Of a DNA stretch of 64,000 nt, positions 57,001 through 64,000 are shown one piece after another (position 1 is the stretch's first letter; each line of letters starts with the position of its first letter). The notes below the pieces were generated by a model. That model saw only the letters and a list, made by a program, of their open reading frames with translations. It was not told the DNA's origin and searched no databases. The stretch is from Portibacter lacus. Its GTDB lineage: Bacteria > Bacteroidota > Bacteroidia > Chitinophagales > Saprospiraceae. The stretch lies in contig NZ_JAJNKA010000005.1 of assembly GCF_021533215.1 (NCBI RefSeq), positions 310,001 to 374,000 on the forward strand, in the 5' to 3' direction. A program made the translations under genes and the position numbers.

Positions 57001-57188
57001 GTAATCGTACCTATCGAAGTATTTGGAACTAAAACATTTGCTCCGATAAGAGGCAGATTATCTTTACTGTCTGTTATTACACCAGTAATAGTTCGCTGAG
57101 CAAAAGTCGACTGAAACATCAAAAGCATGGCGAAAAAAGACCATAAATAGCGGGTACGCCTCTTGATGTATTTAGGAAAAAGCTTCAT
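54054..57188 (-). CDS. susC: SusC/RagA family TonB-dependent glycan transporter
   Basis: The 1044-residue outer-membrane protein has a signal peptide (FAMLLMFQSTFAQ). A carboxypeptidase-regulatory-like domain sits at about 32-115 (TGVITDSKDNLPLIGANVLV, GSFTLSVPED). The TonB-box/plug region contains DEVIVIGYGTQKRADVTGAI and YVIDGFPL plus ASAAIYGSRASNGVVLITTK, followed by a 22-strand barrel ending GGLNFTF. It imports oligosaccharides with SusD and TonB energy. No FecR/STN signalling extension is present, so no anti-sigma link is apparent. It is the first gene of the minus-strand glycan operon. Confidence 0.97.
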   Translation of the reverse strand: MKLFPKYIKRRTRYLWSFFAMLLMFQSTFAQRTITGVITDSKDNLPLIGANVLVPNTSIGTITEIDGSFTLSVPEDSKSLEISYTGYANKIISIDGVSNVSASLDLGQIIDEVIVIGYGTQKRADVTGAIASYSAEKIDERPINRIDQALVGQLAGVRVKQTSGLPGAGFSIQVRGTGSIGANNEPLYVIDGFPLEVSSQSSSGGFGTGNPLDNINPNDIESIQVLKDAASAAIYGSRASNGVVLITTKKGGDGKAKINLNVSYGFNETAKKLDVLSAEEWVDRASEMIDYAWVNSAEGRTASQSSAEREAILGGFNRNFIKDDRWAQPGHPGLVYIDWQDELFRRGALQNYSLSAQGGNKYAKYFVSGDYLDSEGIAIGVGYKQFSARANMEVTASDRLTIGINIAPSYSIASNPGVEGKDQQMHIAAGMVPVSEESVGLDVNVGNNTPYTWGSSRSSPVRVVENTIGDSKIFRTIGTVFGKLELAEGLNFKTSFNLDNVDQSRKSYTPAWVTRNRTSGGGFSGYKRQTFVSENTLSFDRTFGGAHNVNTIIGTSYNTSKFDAFRIGVSGGFNSDVITTLNAANINPGGTNTTETQNTLISFFGRLQYNFADKYLLSGSLRRDGSSRFGPDTKWGVFPSISAGWRISEEAFLKQVDAISSLKIRGSWGISGNNGIGDYSHVSILGFDNYSFGNSLASGQVPSNFANSRLGWEKSETIDVGFDLGLFNNRVYASFDYYTKRNSDLLLKIPIPTAVGFSSALTNIGEVLNKGWEVELTTRNLTGKFSWSTSVNLSHNTNEVLQLGPENTPILGGAFDINHNILMVGEPMYSLYVVQQEGILSASDIENGAALYGKQVEGDPKYFDADGDGVITPDDRILSGHPNPDYTWGINNTFKFAGFDLGVLLQGQWGGKIYSTFGRGLDRTGMGPVENTLGLHRDRWRSPEDPGAGLRGKANSSFGRIKNTDWLYDNDYWRVRNITLGYNLGDVINIKGISSARIYVNAENFFGADKYAGGFNPEAVNNSGDDYGAFPLSKSLVGGLNFTF

Positions 57189-57532
57189 GATTTAGAAAGT
57201 TTTAATTTAAAGTAATGAAGTAATCTTTCGATTCTTCTGAGTTAAAGAAATCTACTACTATAAAGATTATCTTTTCCTTTGGCCTTTAAATCTTTCCAAA
57301 AGCAACAATAATTTCGAATTACTTCCCCTTTACAGTAATATATTTGTGATAAATTTAAAGGGCAAAAAATTATAAACCGTTCTGCACTGTTATGAAGAGT
57401 TAAAATATCAGGAGAATTTTTATTGACTTGAAATAAAGAATGACGGGACTTTAAGAAGGGTGACTCTTCAATAAAAATGTTTTAAAAATTCTTGTTTTTG
57501 AGTGAATTTTTAGTCTTTTTTTAGAAAAATAT
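57189..57532. other. Upstream region of susC (344 bp)
   Basis: This AT-rich gap between susC and the regulator gene must contain the main promoter of the glycan operon and any operator. I looked for CAAAnnTA (the reverse-complement -7 box) with a spaced CAA and found no clean match. There is no ORF and no strong hairpin beyond a small GAAGGGTGACTCTTC element at 57456-57470. Confidence 0.45.
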
Positions 57533-58564
57533 TTAAAGAGAAGCTCTGTATTTTACATGGAAAGGATTAGGAATATGAGCCTTGGTTTTTGTCTTAATAA
57601 ATGAAGCTGCAGTCTTTCCTAATAGCTCGAAATCAGTTGAAATTGTGGTTATTCCATCTAGTAAAATCTCTTTTAGCAAAGTTTCATTGTAGGAAATAAT
57701 CCCTATTTGCTTTCCAATAGTCAGATTTTGTTCCCTGCATCTCTTGATCAACTGGACTAAATCATCCTCCATAAGGTTGATGTATGCATCGCCCTCATTG
57801 ATGTCGTCAGTGTTTACATCATTGATAATTGAATACTTGAAAGCAAATTCATCGCAGAACTTTTGAAAGCCATTTTTGATAGATTCTGGATGGTAGGTGT
57901 AATTAGGAAAGATTAATTTCAGACGCTCATAATTGGATAATTTTTCGATCATTTCCGTGAGTACTTGATATAAATCTTTCTCGAAATCTTGGTAAACCGA
58001 AGCATATTCTCCTGTTAATCCATCTATTTTTTTATCTAGAATGATCAATTTTGATTTAGGAATTTCATTGATGACTTCTATTGCGCTGTTTCCTCCTTCT
58101 AGAAAATGAGAAATGATAACAAAGTGAGTATAATCGGATTCCTCTTTCTCTTGGAGTATTCTCTTAAAGAGCTTGAAATCGTTGTTGTAAATGTAAAAAT
58201 CTATTGCAGCTTGTTCACCGAGCTCCATAGAGAAGGCATCGTATATAATTTTTTTGTGAGCACTTAATTTGTTAAACAAAAGCAGAACTCGTGGGCCAGT
58301 AGAAATATCATTAGTCATCACATAGTAGCCTTTACCTGGAACACTTTTGATAATTTTGTTAGCTTTTAAATAGTCGTAAGCTTTGACTATCGTATCTCGA
58401 GAAATATCAAATTCAATTAAAATTTTATTTACAGACGGGAGCTTGTCGTCAATTTTTAACTTTTCTTGCTGTATCGAATTCGTGATAGAACTGATGATTT
58501 GCCTATACTTTGGTGTTTTAGAATATTCATCAATAATTATTAATTCAGCAGAATCTTTGCTCAT
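57533..58564 (-). CDS. GntR-family regulator with periplasmic-binding-protein-like sugar domain
   Basis: The 343-residue protein has an N-terminal winged helix (about 10-80: KYRQIISSITNSIQQEKLKI, LPSVNKILIEFDISRDTIVK, GKGYYV). A LacI/PBP1-like ligand-binding domain follows (about 95-343: VLLLFNKLSAHKKIIYDAFS, HFVIISHFLEGG, GIISYNETLLKEILLDGITT). Regulators of this type bind a sugar and release or grip DNA. It is divergent from the rhamnose catabolic operon, with a 115-bp shared region, and is the only regulator between that operon and the glycan locus, so L-rhamnose or a product is the likely effector. A TAATTTTG box at 58579-58586 on this strand could be its -7 element. Confidence 0.9.
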   Translation of the reverse strand: MSKDSAELIIIDEYSKTPKYRQIISSITNSIQQEKLKIDDKLPSVNKILIEFDISRDTIVKAYDYLKANKIIKSVPGKGYYVMTNDISTGPRVLLLFNKLSAHKKIIYDAFSMELGEQAAIDFYIYNNDFKLFKRILQEKEESDYTHFVIISHFLEGGNSAIEVINEIPKSKLIILDKKIDGLTGEYASVYQDFEKDLYQVLTEMIEKLSNYERLKLIFPNYTYHPESIKNGFQKFCDEFAFKYSIINDVNTDDINEGDAYINLMEDDLVQLIKRCREQNLTIGKQIGIISYNETLLKEILLDGITTISTDFELLGKTAASFIKTKTKAHIPNPFHVKYRASL

Positions 58565-58679
58565 AAAATACTATTTTTCAAAATTATTACTTGTGTATGC
58601 AGAATAGCACAGAACACTACGGTGATTTTGGTTTTATATATTTACGATCCAACTTCGCAATTATTTTACTAATTAGTTA

Positions 58680-60782
58680 ATGAATATGATAAAAACTTTT
58701 AAATACGTCAATTATCTGTGGGATGATTCCAAAGCAGATAAATTAGGCGATGACCAAGTCGGTTTATTCCTTTATAGATCTAATATATTAGGTGCTGACC
58801 TAAGAATTACCAATTATGGAGGTGGGAATACAAGCTGTAAGACAATTGAAATAGATCCTTTAACTGGAAAGGATACGGAGGTAATGTGGGTGAAGGGCTC
58901 TGGTGGAGACATCGGTACTTTGAAAAGAAAAGGTATAGCTGGACTTTACGTAGATAGGCTGCGGTCTCTTAAAAACAGATACAAAGGTTTAGACCAAGAA
59001 GATGAGATGGTTGGTCTTTTCTACCATTGCATTTATGACCTACAATCCGCAGCGCCGTCTATCGATACGCCATTACATGGAATGCTACCTTTCAAGCACA
59101 TAGATCACTTGCATCCTGATGCGCTAATCGCCATTGCAGCTGCAAAAGATGGAGAAGCAATTACGAAAGAGATATGGGGAGATACGATGGGCTGGGTGCC
59201 TTGGCAACGGCCAGGATTTGACCTCGGTTTACAATTAGAAGAATGCCTAGCAAAGAATCCTGGAATACGGGGAATTATCTTAGGAAGTCACGGTCTATTT
59301 ACTTGGGGAGATACTTCTTATGAATGTTACATGAATTCGCTGGAGGTTATCGAACAAGCATCAGCATACATTGAAAAAAAGATTGCTGAGAATGGACATG
59401 TTTTCGGAGGTAAGAAATTAGATTCTTTACCATCAGAACAGAGAAGTGCTCAGGCTGCTAAAATGGCTCCGATCCTCAGAGGATTGTGTTCAAGTGAAGC
59501 ACCTATGATCGGGCATTTTACAGATGATAAAAACGTTTTAGAATTTATCAACAGTCACGATTTAGAAAGGTTAGCACCACTCGGAACATCGTGTCCAGAT
59601 CACTTTCTTAGAACGAAGATTATGCCTTTAGTGCTGGATCTTCCTGCTGACATGGACTTAGCAGATGGTGGAATGGTAAGAACCAAATTAGAAGATGCCT
59701 TCCAAGCTTACCGATCTTCTTATGCTGAATACTATGAGACTTGTAAGAAAAGCAACAGCCCAGCAATGAGAGATCCGAATCCAGTCATCATTTTGTGGCC
59801 TGGAGTTGGTCTGTTTTCATTTTCTAAAAACAAGCAAACAGCAAGAGTCGCTTCTGAATTTTATATCAATGCGATTAATGTGATGAGAGGTGCTGAAGCT
59901 ATTTCCGAATATACAGCACTACCGCGACAAGAAGCATTTGACATAGAATATTGGTTACTAGAGGAGGCGAAACTAAAACGAATGCCTGCTGAGAAACCAT
60001 TAAGTCGAAAAATAGCGCTGATAACAGGTGGCGGCGGTGGAATAGGGAAAGCTATCGGTGAAAAGTTGATCGAGCAAGGCGCGAATGTGGTTTTCACTGA
60101 CTTAAGTTTGGATTCCATTAATGGATCTGTAAAGGAGATAGGGTCAGATACGGCTATTTCTCTGTCTTGTAATGTGACTTCTGAAAGTGATATTAAAAAT
60201 GTTATGGATCAGACGTGCCTTGCATATGGAGGACTGGACATCATCGTTCATTCAGCAGGACTTGCTATTTCTAAGTCCCTTACGGATACGCAAAATGTAG
60301 ACTGGGATTTACTTCAAGATGTTTTGGTTAAAGGTCAATTTATGCTGGCTAAACATGGAATGGAGATTCTCAGAAAGCAAAAAATGGGCGGAAACATTGT
60401 AAATATTGCTAGTAAAAACGGCTTAGTAGCTGGTCCGAATAACGTAGCTTATGGAACTGCTAAAGCTGCACAACAGCACATGTCTAGATTACTAGCAGCG
60501 GAATTAGGCGAAGAAAAAGTACGAGTTAATACAGTTAATCCAGATGGAGTAATTATTGGATCTAAAATATGGGAAGGTGAATGGGCCGAAGGAAGAGCGA
60601 AAGCATATGGAATAACAGTAGATGAATTGCCAGCGCATTATGCTAAGCGTAATCTGCTCAATGAAATTATACGACCAGATGATATTGCTGATGCAGTCTT
60701 TGCGTTAGTGGGTATTCTGAAGAAAAGCACAGGTAATACGATCAATGTAGACGGAGGAATGGCGAATGCATTCGTCCGATAA
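58680..60782 (+). CDS. rhaEW: Bifunctional rhamnulose-1-phosphate aldolase / L-lactaldehyde dehydrogenase
   Basis: The 700-residue protein fuses two enzymes. Residues 1 to about 420 form a class II aldolase domain with a zinc site in HGMLPFKHIDHLHPDALIAI and LGSHGLFTWGDTSYE. It cleaves rhamnulose-1-phosphate to dihydroxyacetone phosphate and L-lactaldehyde. Residues about 440-700 form a short-chain dehydrogenase with the NAD-binding ALITGGGGGIGKAIG and the catalytic YGTAKAAQQHM (YxxxK); it oxidises L-lactaldehyde to lactate. The same fusion is known as RhaEW (YuxG) in Bacillus. It heads the plus-strand rhamnose operon, divergent from the GntR gene. Confidence 0.94.
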   Translation: MNMIKTFKYVNYLWDDSKADKLGDDQVGLFLYRSNILGADLRITNYGGGNTSCKTIEIDPLTGKDTEVMWVKGSGGDIGTLKRKGIAGLYVDRLRSLKNRYKGLDQEDEMVGLFYHCIYDLQSAAPSIDTPLHGMLPFKHIDHLHPDALIAIAAAKDGEAITKEIWGDTMGWVPWQRPGFDLGLQLEECLAKNPGIRGIILGSHGLFTWGDTSYECYMNSLEVIEQASAYIEKKIAENGHVFGGKKLDSLPSEQRSAQAAKMAPILRGLCSSEAPMIGHFTDDKNVLEFINSHDLERLAPLGTSCPDHFLRTKIMPLVLDLPADMDLADGGMVRTKLEDAFQAYRSSYAEYYETCKKSNSPAMRDPNPVIILWPGVGLFSFSKNKQTARVASEFYINAINVMRGAEAISEYTALPRQEAFDIEYWLLEEAKLKRMPAEKPLSRKIALITGGGGGIGKAIGEKLIEQGANVVFTDLSLDSINGSVKEIGSDTAISLSCNVTSESDIKNVMDQTCLAYGGLDIIVHSAGLAISKSLTDTQNVDWDLLQDVLVKGQFMLAKHGMEILRKQKMGGNIVNIASKNGLVAGPNNVAYGTAKAAQQHMSRLLAAELGEEKVRVNTVNPDGVIIGSKIWEGEWAEGRAKAYGITVDELPAHYAKRNLLNEIIRPDDIADAVFALVGILKKSTGNTINVDGGMANAFVR

Positions 60783-60805
60783 ATAAGCAAGGAAGCAGTT
60801 AATTC

Positions 60806-60919
60806 ATGGATCAACTTGATCAGTTGTTCTCGATGGTCAATGAATTGACTAAATCCTTGAATGCGCGCTTACCAAATATTGAATTGAAAATTAAGAATCC
60901 GAAAAATGAAAATCGATAA
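60806..60919 (+). CDS. Possible 37-residue small protein in the rhamnose operon
   Basis: An ATG at 60806 opens a 37-codon frame (MDQLDQLFSMVNELTKSLNA, then a Lys/Asn-rich end) that stops at 60917-60919, 14 bp inside the start of rhaI in another frame. The predicted peptide is amphipathic and charged with no signal peptide. The overlap with the rhaI start would couple their translation, and 23 bp separates it from the end of rhaEW. I do not recognise it. It could equally be a chance frame in the 123-bp gap. Confidence 0.3.
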   Translation: MDQLDQLFSMVNELTKSLNARLPNIELKIKNPKNENR

Positions 60920-62189
60920 GAGCAGATTGGAAGAATTGAACCAAAGCAAAGAATGGTTACACTCTGGAACGTTGAATGGTTTATTAGATAACTTGGCAAG
61001 TCAGAACATTGACGGGCAGGCAATCATCGAACAATTATCAAAATTCCAAGTGGCGATTCCGTCATGGGCGCTTGGTGCTGGAGGAACTCGATTCGGGAGA
61101 TATAACTTCGGTGGCGAACCATCTAATCTGGAGCAAAAAATATATGATGTAGGGATTATCCATAGCTTAACAGGATCTGCAGGTGCTATTTCACTGCATA
61201 TTCCTTGGGATATTCCTTCAGATGCTCAAGCCATCAAAGAATTAGCGAGTGACTTAGATATTAAATTTGATGCGGTTAATAGCAATACTTTCCAAGACCA
61301 AAAAGGACAAAAGCATAGTTACAAATTTGGGTCGCTGTGTAATGAATCCAGTGAATCAAGAAATCAAGCCGTAGCGCATAACATTGAAGTAATCAAGATA
61401 GGAGAACAACTTGGTTCTAAGTCCATAACGGTATGGCTTGCAGACGGGAGTAGTTTTCCAGGGCAGATGAATTTTAGAAGGGCACTTGATCATACGAGTG
61501 ATTCTCTGAAAAGGATATATGCTGAGATGCCTTCGGACTGGAGCATGTTCATTGAATATAAACCATATGAACCTCATTTTTACCATACCGTGATTCAAGA
61601 TTGGGGGACTTCTTTTATGTTAGCGAATGAATGTGGAGATCGAGCTTACACCTTGGTAGACCTAGGGCATCATCTGCCGAATACCAATATTGAACACATT
61701 GTTTCTACATTGATGTATAAAGGAAAGCTAGGTGGTTTTCATTTTAATGATAGCAAGTATGGAGATGATGACCTAACGGTCGGCTCTATAAAACCATACC
61801 AGTTGTTTTTGATATTTAATGAATTGGTATTCGGAATGCTTAATAATAATGCAGAAAATCCGGATTTGTCGTGGATGATCGATGCGAGCCATAATTTGAA
61901 AGATCCATTGGAAGATTTGATGGAATCGTTGGATGCCATCTTAATAGCTTATGCGCAAGCTTTATTAGTCGACCAAGCATTGCTTAAGGAAGCACAACAG
62001 AATCACGATGTTTCTTATTGCCAGCAGATTCTTCAGAATGCATTCAGAACGGATGTAAGACCTTTAGTTAGACAGGCTCGGATAAATAATAACGCTGCAT
62101 CCAATCCAATAGAAGCTTATAGGAAATTAAAGGTGAGAAAAACCTTAATCGATGAGAGAGGAATGGACGTTACTGCAACTGGATTATAA
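60906..62189 (+). CDS. rhaI: L-rhamnose isomerase, RhaI (Pseudomonas stutzeri) type
   Basis: RhaI converts L-rhamnose to L-rhamnulose. The 427-residue protein matches the P. stutzeri-type isomerase rather than E. coli RhaA. It shows FQVAIPSWALGAGGTRFGRY, SLHIPWDIP, FDAVNSNTFQDQKGQKHSYK, LADGSSFPGQMNFRRALDH, FIEYKPYEPHFYHTVIQDWG, DLGHHLPNTNIEHIV and KLGGFHFNDSKYGDDDL. The Glu, Asp and His residues in these lines bind the metal pair. Length is typical. It follows rhaEW by 123 bp (through a possible small ORF) and shares one base with the start of the kinase gene (TAATG). Confidence 0.94.
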   Translation: MKIDKSRLEELNQSKEWLHSGTLNGLLDNLASQNIDGQAIIEQLSKFQVAIPSWALGAGGTRFGRYNFGGEPSNLEQKIYDVGIIHSLTGSAGAISLHIPWDIPSDAQAIKELASDLDIKFDAVNSNTFQDQKGQKHSYKFGSLCNESSESRNQAVAHNIEVIKIGEQLGSKSITVWLADGSSFPGQMNFRRALDHTSDSLKRIYAEMPSDWSMFIEYKPYEPHFYHTVIQDWGTSFMLANECGDRAYTLVDLGHHLPNTNIEHIVSTLMYKGKLGGFHFNDSKYGDDDLTVGSIKPYQLFLIFNELVFGMLNNNAENPDLSWMIDASHNLKDPLEDLMESLDAILIAYAQALLVDQALLKEAQQNHDVSYCQQILQNAFRTDVRPLVRQARINNNAASNPIEAYRKLKVRKTLIDERGMDVTATGL

Positions 62190-63544
62190 TGACGAAGGTA
62201 ACTGCTATATTTGATATTGGGAAGACGAATAAGAAGTTCTTCTTGTTTGACCAGAGGTATCAAGAGGTTTATCGAGACTATATAACTTTTCCTGAGATAG
62301 TCGATGAAGATGGACATCCTACGGACAACTTAGCAGCCATTACGGAATGGATCAAGTCGATGTTTGAACAAATCAAGGATTCTCAAAAATTTGACATAAA
62401 GGCAATTAATTTTTCCACTTATGGCGCTTCACTCGTTCATCTAGACCGCAATGGTGAACCGATAGCTCCTTTATATAATTACACGAAAGAATTTCCAGAA
62501 GACCTGAAAGAACAATTCTTCGCAAAATATGGTCCTGAAGAAAAATTTGAATTAGAAACAGCTTCTCCTTATTCAGGATTTCTCAATTCTGGACTCCAGT
62601 TGTACTGGCTTAAATATACGAAGCCTGAAGTTTTCCAAAAGATTAAATTTTCACTTCATTTACCTCAGTACATAAGCTACTTATTTACGGATATACCTTT
62701 ATCTGATTACACTAGTTTAGGGTGTCACACAGGTTTGTGGGATTTTTCGAAAAAGGACTATCATAGATGGGTGTATGAAGAAGAGATCGATAGATTATTG
62801 CCACCACTTGTTACCGCGGATACCAGTTTGAATACTAATTATTTTGGTCGCCAATTTAAAATTGGTGTAGGAATTCATGATTCTTCCTCTGCGATGCTGC
62901 CATACATCATGAGTCAGAAGTCAAAATTTACCCTATTATCCACGGGAACCTGGAGTGTAGCATTAACTCCAGGAAATGACGAGCCGTTTTCAAAAGCAGA
63001 CTTAGCTGTGGATAGTTTGAATTACATGAGAATAGATGGCAAGCCAGTTAGAGCAAGCAGGCTTTTTCTGGGTAATGAGTATAAGGTTCAAGTACAAAAG
63101 CTAAGTGCATATTTTAATAAAGAATACGGCTATCATAGAGATGTGAAATTTGACGATGCATTATACGATCAACTTACAAAGAAAAATAAACGTCAATTTC
63201 ACTTTGAGAGTATTCCCAATTTTTCTACAATAGAAAGTACGAATTATCAATCGATGGTTTCATTCGAGGAAGGTTTTCATCAGTTAATGATAGAGTTGAT
63301 GGAGCACCAATTAATTGCTTTGTCTGCTGCAATAGGAAGCAAAGAAATTAAGAAGCTATTTGTGGATGGAGGCTTTGCAGATAATGATATTTTCATCAAT
63401 CTGCTGAGCATGCATTATCCCGAACTTAAAATTAGGACGACGAAGTCTCCCTTGGGCTCTGCTCTAGGCGCTGCGATGGTGATTTCTGATAAAGAGATCC
63501 CTGGTAAATTTTTAAAAAAGCATTACAAGTTGAAGAAAATATAA
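62189..63544 (+). CDS. FGGY-family carbohydrate kinase, probable L-rhamnulokinase
   Basis: The 451-residue protein has the FGGY/ASKHA pattern. IFDIGKTNKKFFLFD is the phosphate-1 region, INFSTYGASLVHLD and IGVGIHDSSSAMLPYI follow, and TLLSTGTWSVALTPG and FVDGGFADNDIFINLL complete the ATP-binding fold. In this operon it should phosphorylate L-rhamnulose for the aldolase. The sequence alone does not prove the substrate; other FGGY kinases such as L-fuculokinase look similar, so I give no symbol. It overlaps the stop of rhaI by one base, a strong sign of coupled translation, and precedes the permease gene by 88 bp. Confidence 0.9.
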   Translation: MTKVTAIFDIGKTNKKFFLFDQRYQEVYRDYITFPEIVDEDGHPTDNLAAITEWIKSMFEQIKDSQKFDIKAINFSTYGASLVHLDRNGEPIAPLYNYTKEFPEDLKEQFFAKYGPEEKFELETASPYSGFLNSGLQLYWLKYTKPEVFQKIKFSLHLPQYISYLFTDIPLSDYTSLGCHTGLWDFSKKDYHRWVYEEEIDRLLPPLVTADTSLNTNYFGRQFKIGVGIHDSSSAMLPYIMSQKSKFTLLSTGTWSVALTPGNDEPFSKADLAVDSLNYMRIDGKPVRASRLFLGNEYKVQVQKLSAYFNKEYGYHRDVKFDDALYDQLTKKNKRQFHFESIPNFSTIESTNYQSMVSFEEGFHQLMIELMEHQLIALSAAIGSKEIKKLFVDGGFADNDIFINLLSMHYPELKIRTTKSPLGSALGAAMVISDKEIPGKFLKKHYKLKKI

Positions 63545-63632
63545 CAGACCATTCTGATTAATTGTAGAATGCGAGTTAGAGTTTAATCCTGGAAAAATTA
63601 AAGCATAATCTTGAAAATAACATCAAAACGAA

Positions 63633-64000
63633 ATGACAACAGATACAAGTAAAGCGATAGTAGCTACCGAAGAATACGAAAGAGAAAGAGTGCCGGAATC
63701 CAAATTAAAATCCTGGAAATCATTCCTTGGAATGTATGCTGGTGAGCATGCTGCGGGAACTGAATTTGTCATTGGACCTTTGTTTTTGACGACGGGAGTA
63801 AGTGCATTTGATTTACTGGTTGGTCTGTTTCTCGGTAATTTGATGGCGGTAATTTGTTGGAGATTTTTAACGGCAAAAATCGCTGTTGATCAGCGGCTAA
63901 CCTTGTATTATAAGCTGGAGAAGATATGTGGAAAGAACCTGGTAACTTTTTATAATATTGCGAATGGGATACTGTTCTGTTTCCTTGCAGGGTCAATGAT
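63633..64000 (+). CDS. Purine-cytosine-permease-like transporter (cut by window end), candidate rhamnose permease
   Basis: From ATG 63633 the frame stays open to the right edge (about 122 residues). It begins MTTDTSKAIVATEEYERERV and then shows WKSFLGMYAGEHAAGTEFVI and LTTGVSAFDLLVGLFLGNLM, with hydrophobic membrane segments and a charged loop. The MYAGEHAAGTEF line and the helix order fit the nucleobase:cation symporter-1/purine-cytosine permease fold. In a rhamnose operon it is a candidate L-rhamnose transporter, which is inference from position. The rest of the gene is outside the window. Confidence 0.82.
   Translation, partial: MTTDTSKAIVATEEYERERVPESKLKSWKSFLGMYAGEHAAGTEFVIGPLFLTTGVSAFDLLVGLFLGNLMAVICWRFLTAKIAVDQRLTLYYKLEKICGKNLVTFYNIANGILFCFLAGSM

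Noticed and set aside
42782-57188. Ulvan utilisation locus
   Set aside because: GH105 and rhamnose use fit ulvan, but no ulvan lyase family, GH78/GH39 or sulfatase is in the operon, and PL22 plus GH106 fit rhamnogalacturonan better. It remains possible, not supported.
57339-57346. TATATTTG box on the plus strand upstream of susC
   Set aside because: It points away from susC, has no TTG 19 bp upstream, and no plus-strand gene follows until 58680.
63769-63996. Minus-strand 75-residue frame at the right edge
   Set aside because: It is antisense to the open permease frame from 63633, which has membrane segments and fits the operon.

Overview
The window looks like chromosomal DNA from a low-GC, probably marine or otherwise polysaccharide-degrading member of the Bacteroidota. 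The main evidence is a SusC/SusD pair leading a carbohydrate-active operon, an OmpA protein with TPR and PD40 repeats, Bacteroidota-restricted families (TIGR02757, DUF4783, a TolB-like propeller/barrel protein), many lipoproteins and Tat substrates, and a close match to the Bacteroidota promoter consensus (TTG-N19-TAnnTTTG) ahead of rimP. The genus cannot be read from the sequence. I saw no rRNA, tRNA, CRISPR array, IS element or prophage.

Layout. 1-9.1 kb holds housekeeping and envelope genes: an edge-truncated rlmD, an OmpA/TPR/PD40 protein, a TPR protein, an overlapping DinB-radical SAM pair, pth, and a large TolB-like outer-membrane protein. A two-copy hairpin repeat separates pth from the latter. 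9.2-12.3 kb holds a metallo-beta-lactamase-fold hydrolase, a surface lipoprotein with a clear terminator, and nadA. 12.4-24.0 kb is a six-gene co-directional cassette: sulfatase, PVC-type haem dehydrogenase, DUF1549/DUF1553 cytochrome protein, DUF1501 protein, DUF1080-DUF6807 fusion, and Gfo/Idh/MocA oxidoreductase. All six carry an export or membrane signal. I read it as an extracytoplasmic oxidative system acting on a sulfated glycan or glycoside, and it is the best candidate here for an uncharacterised system.

24.1-28.0 kb is a gpmI-lipoprotein-serC-ygjP run. 28.1-32.5 kb has small secreted proteins and a 230-bp tandem repeat (about 3.7 copies), each unit carrying two short hairpins. 32.6-38.2 kb is the rimP-nusA-infB operon plus a TIGR02757 gene, with a good promoter and a terminator-like hairpin in its leader. 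38.4-42.3 kb has an MscS channel, an AI-2E family transporter, a cardiolipin synthase pseudogene (internal deletion plus frameshift) and glucokinase with a large upstream palindrome.

42.8-64 kb is a rhamnose-centred glycan locus. On the minus strand SusC, SusD, a PL22-type lyase, GH106 rhamnosidase, an unassigned six-hairpin glycosidase-like protein, GH105 and GH31 form a polysaccharide utilisation locus aimed at a rhamnose- and uronate-containing glycan such as rhamnogalacturonan. A GntR regulator with a sugar-binding domain separates it from a plus-strand L-rhamnose catabolic operon: bifunctional aldolase/lactaldehyde dehydrogenase, RhaI-type isomerase, FGGY kinase, and a permease cut by the window end. 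The glycosidases would release rhamnose, the operon would convert it to dihydroxyacetone phosphate and lactate, and the GntR protein is the only regulator visible for both arms.
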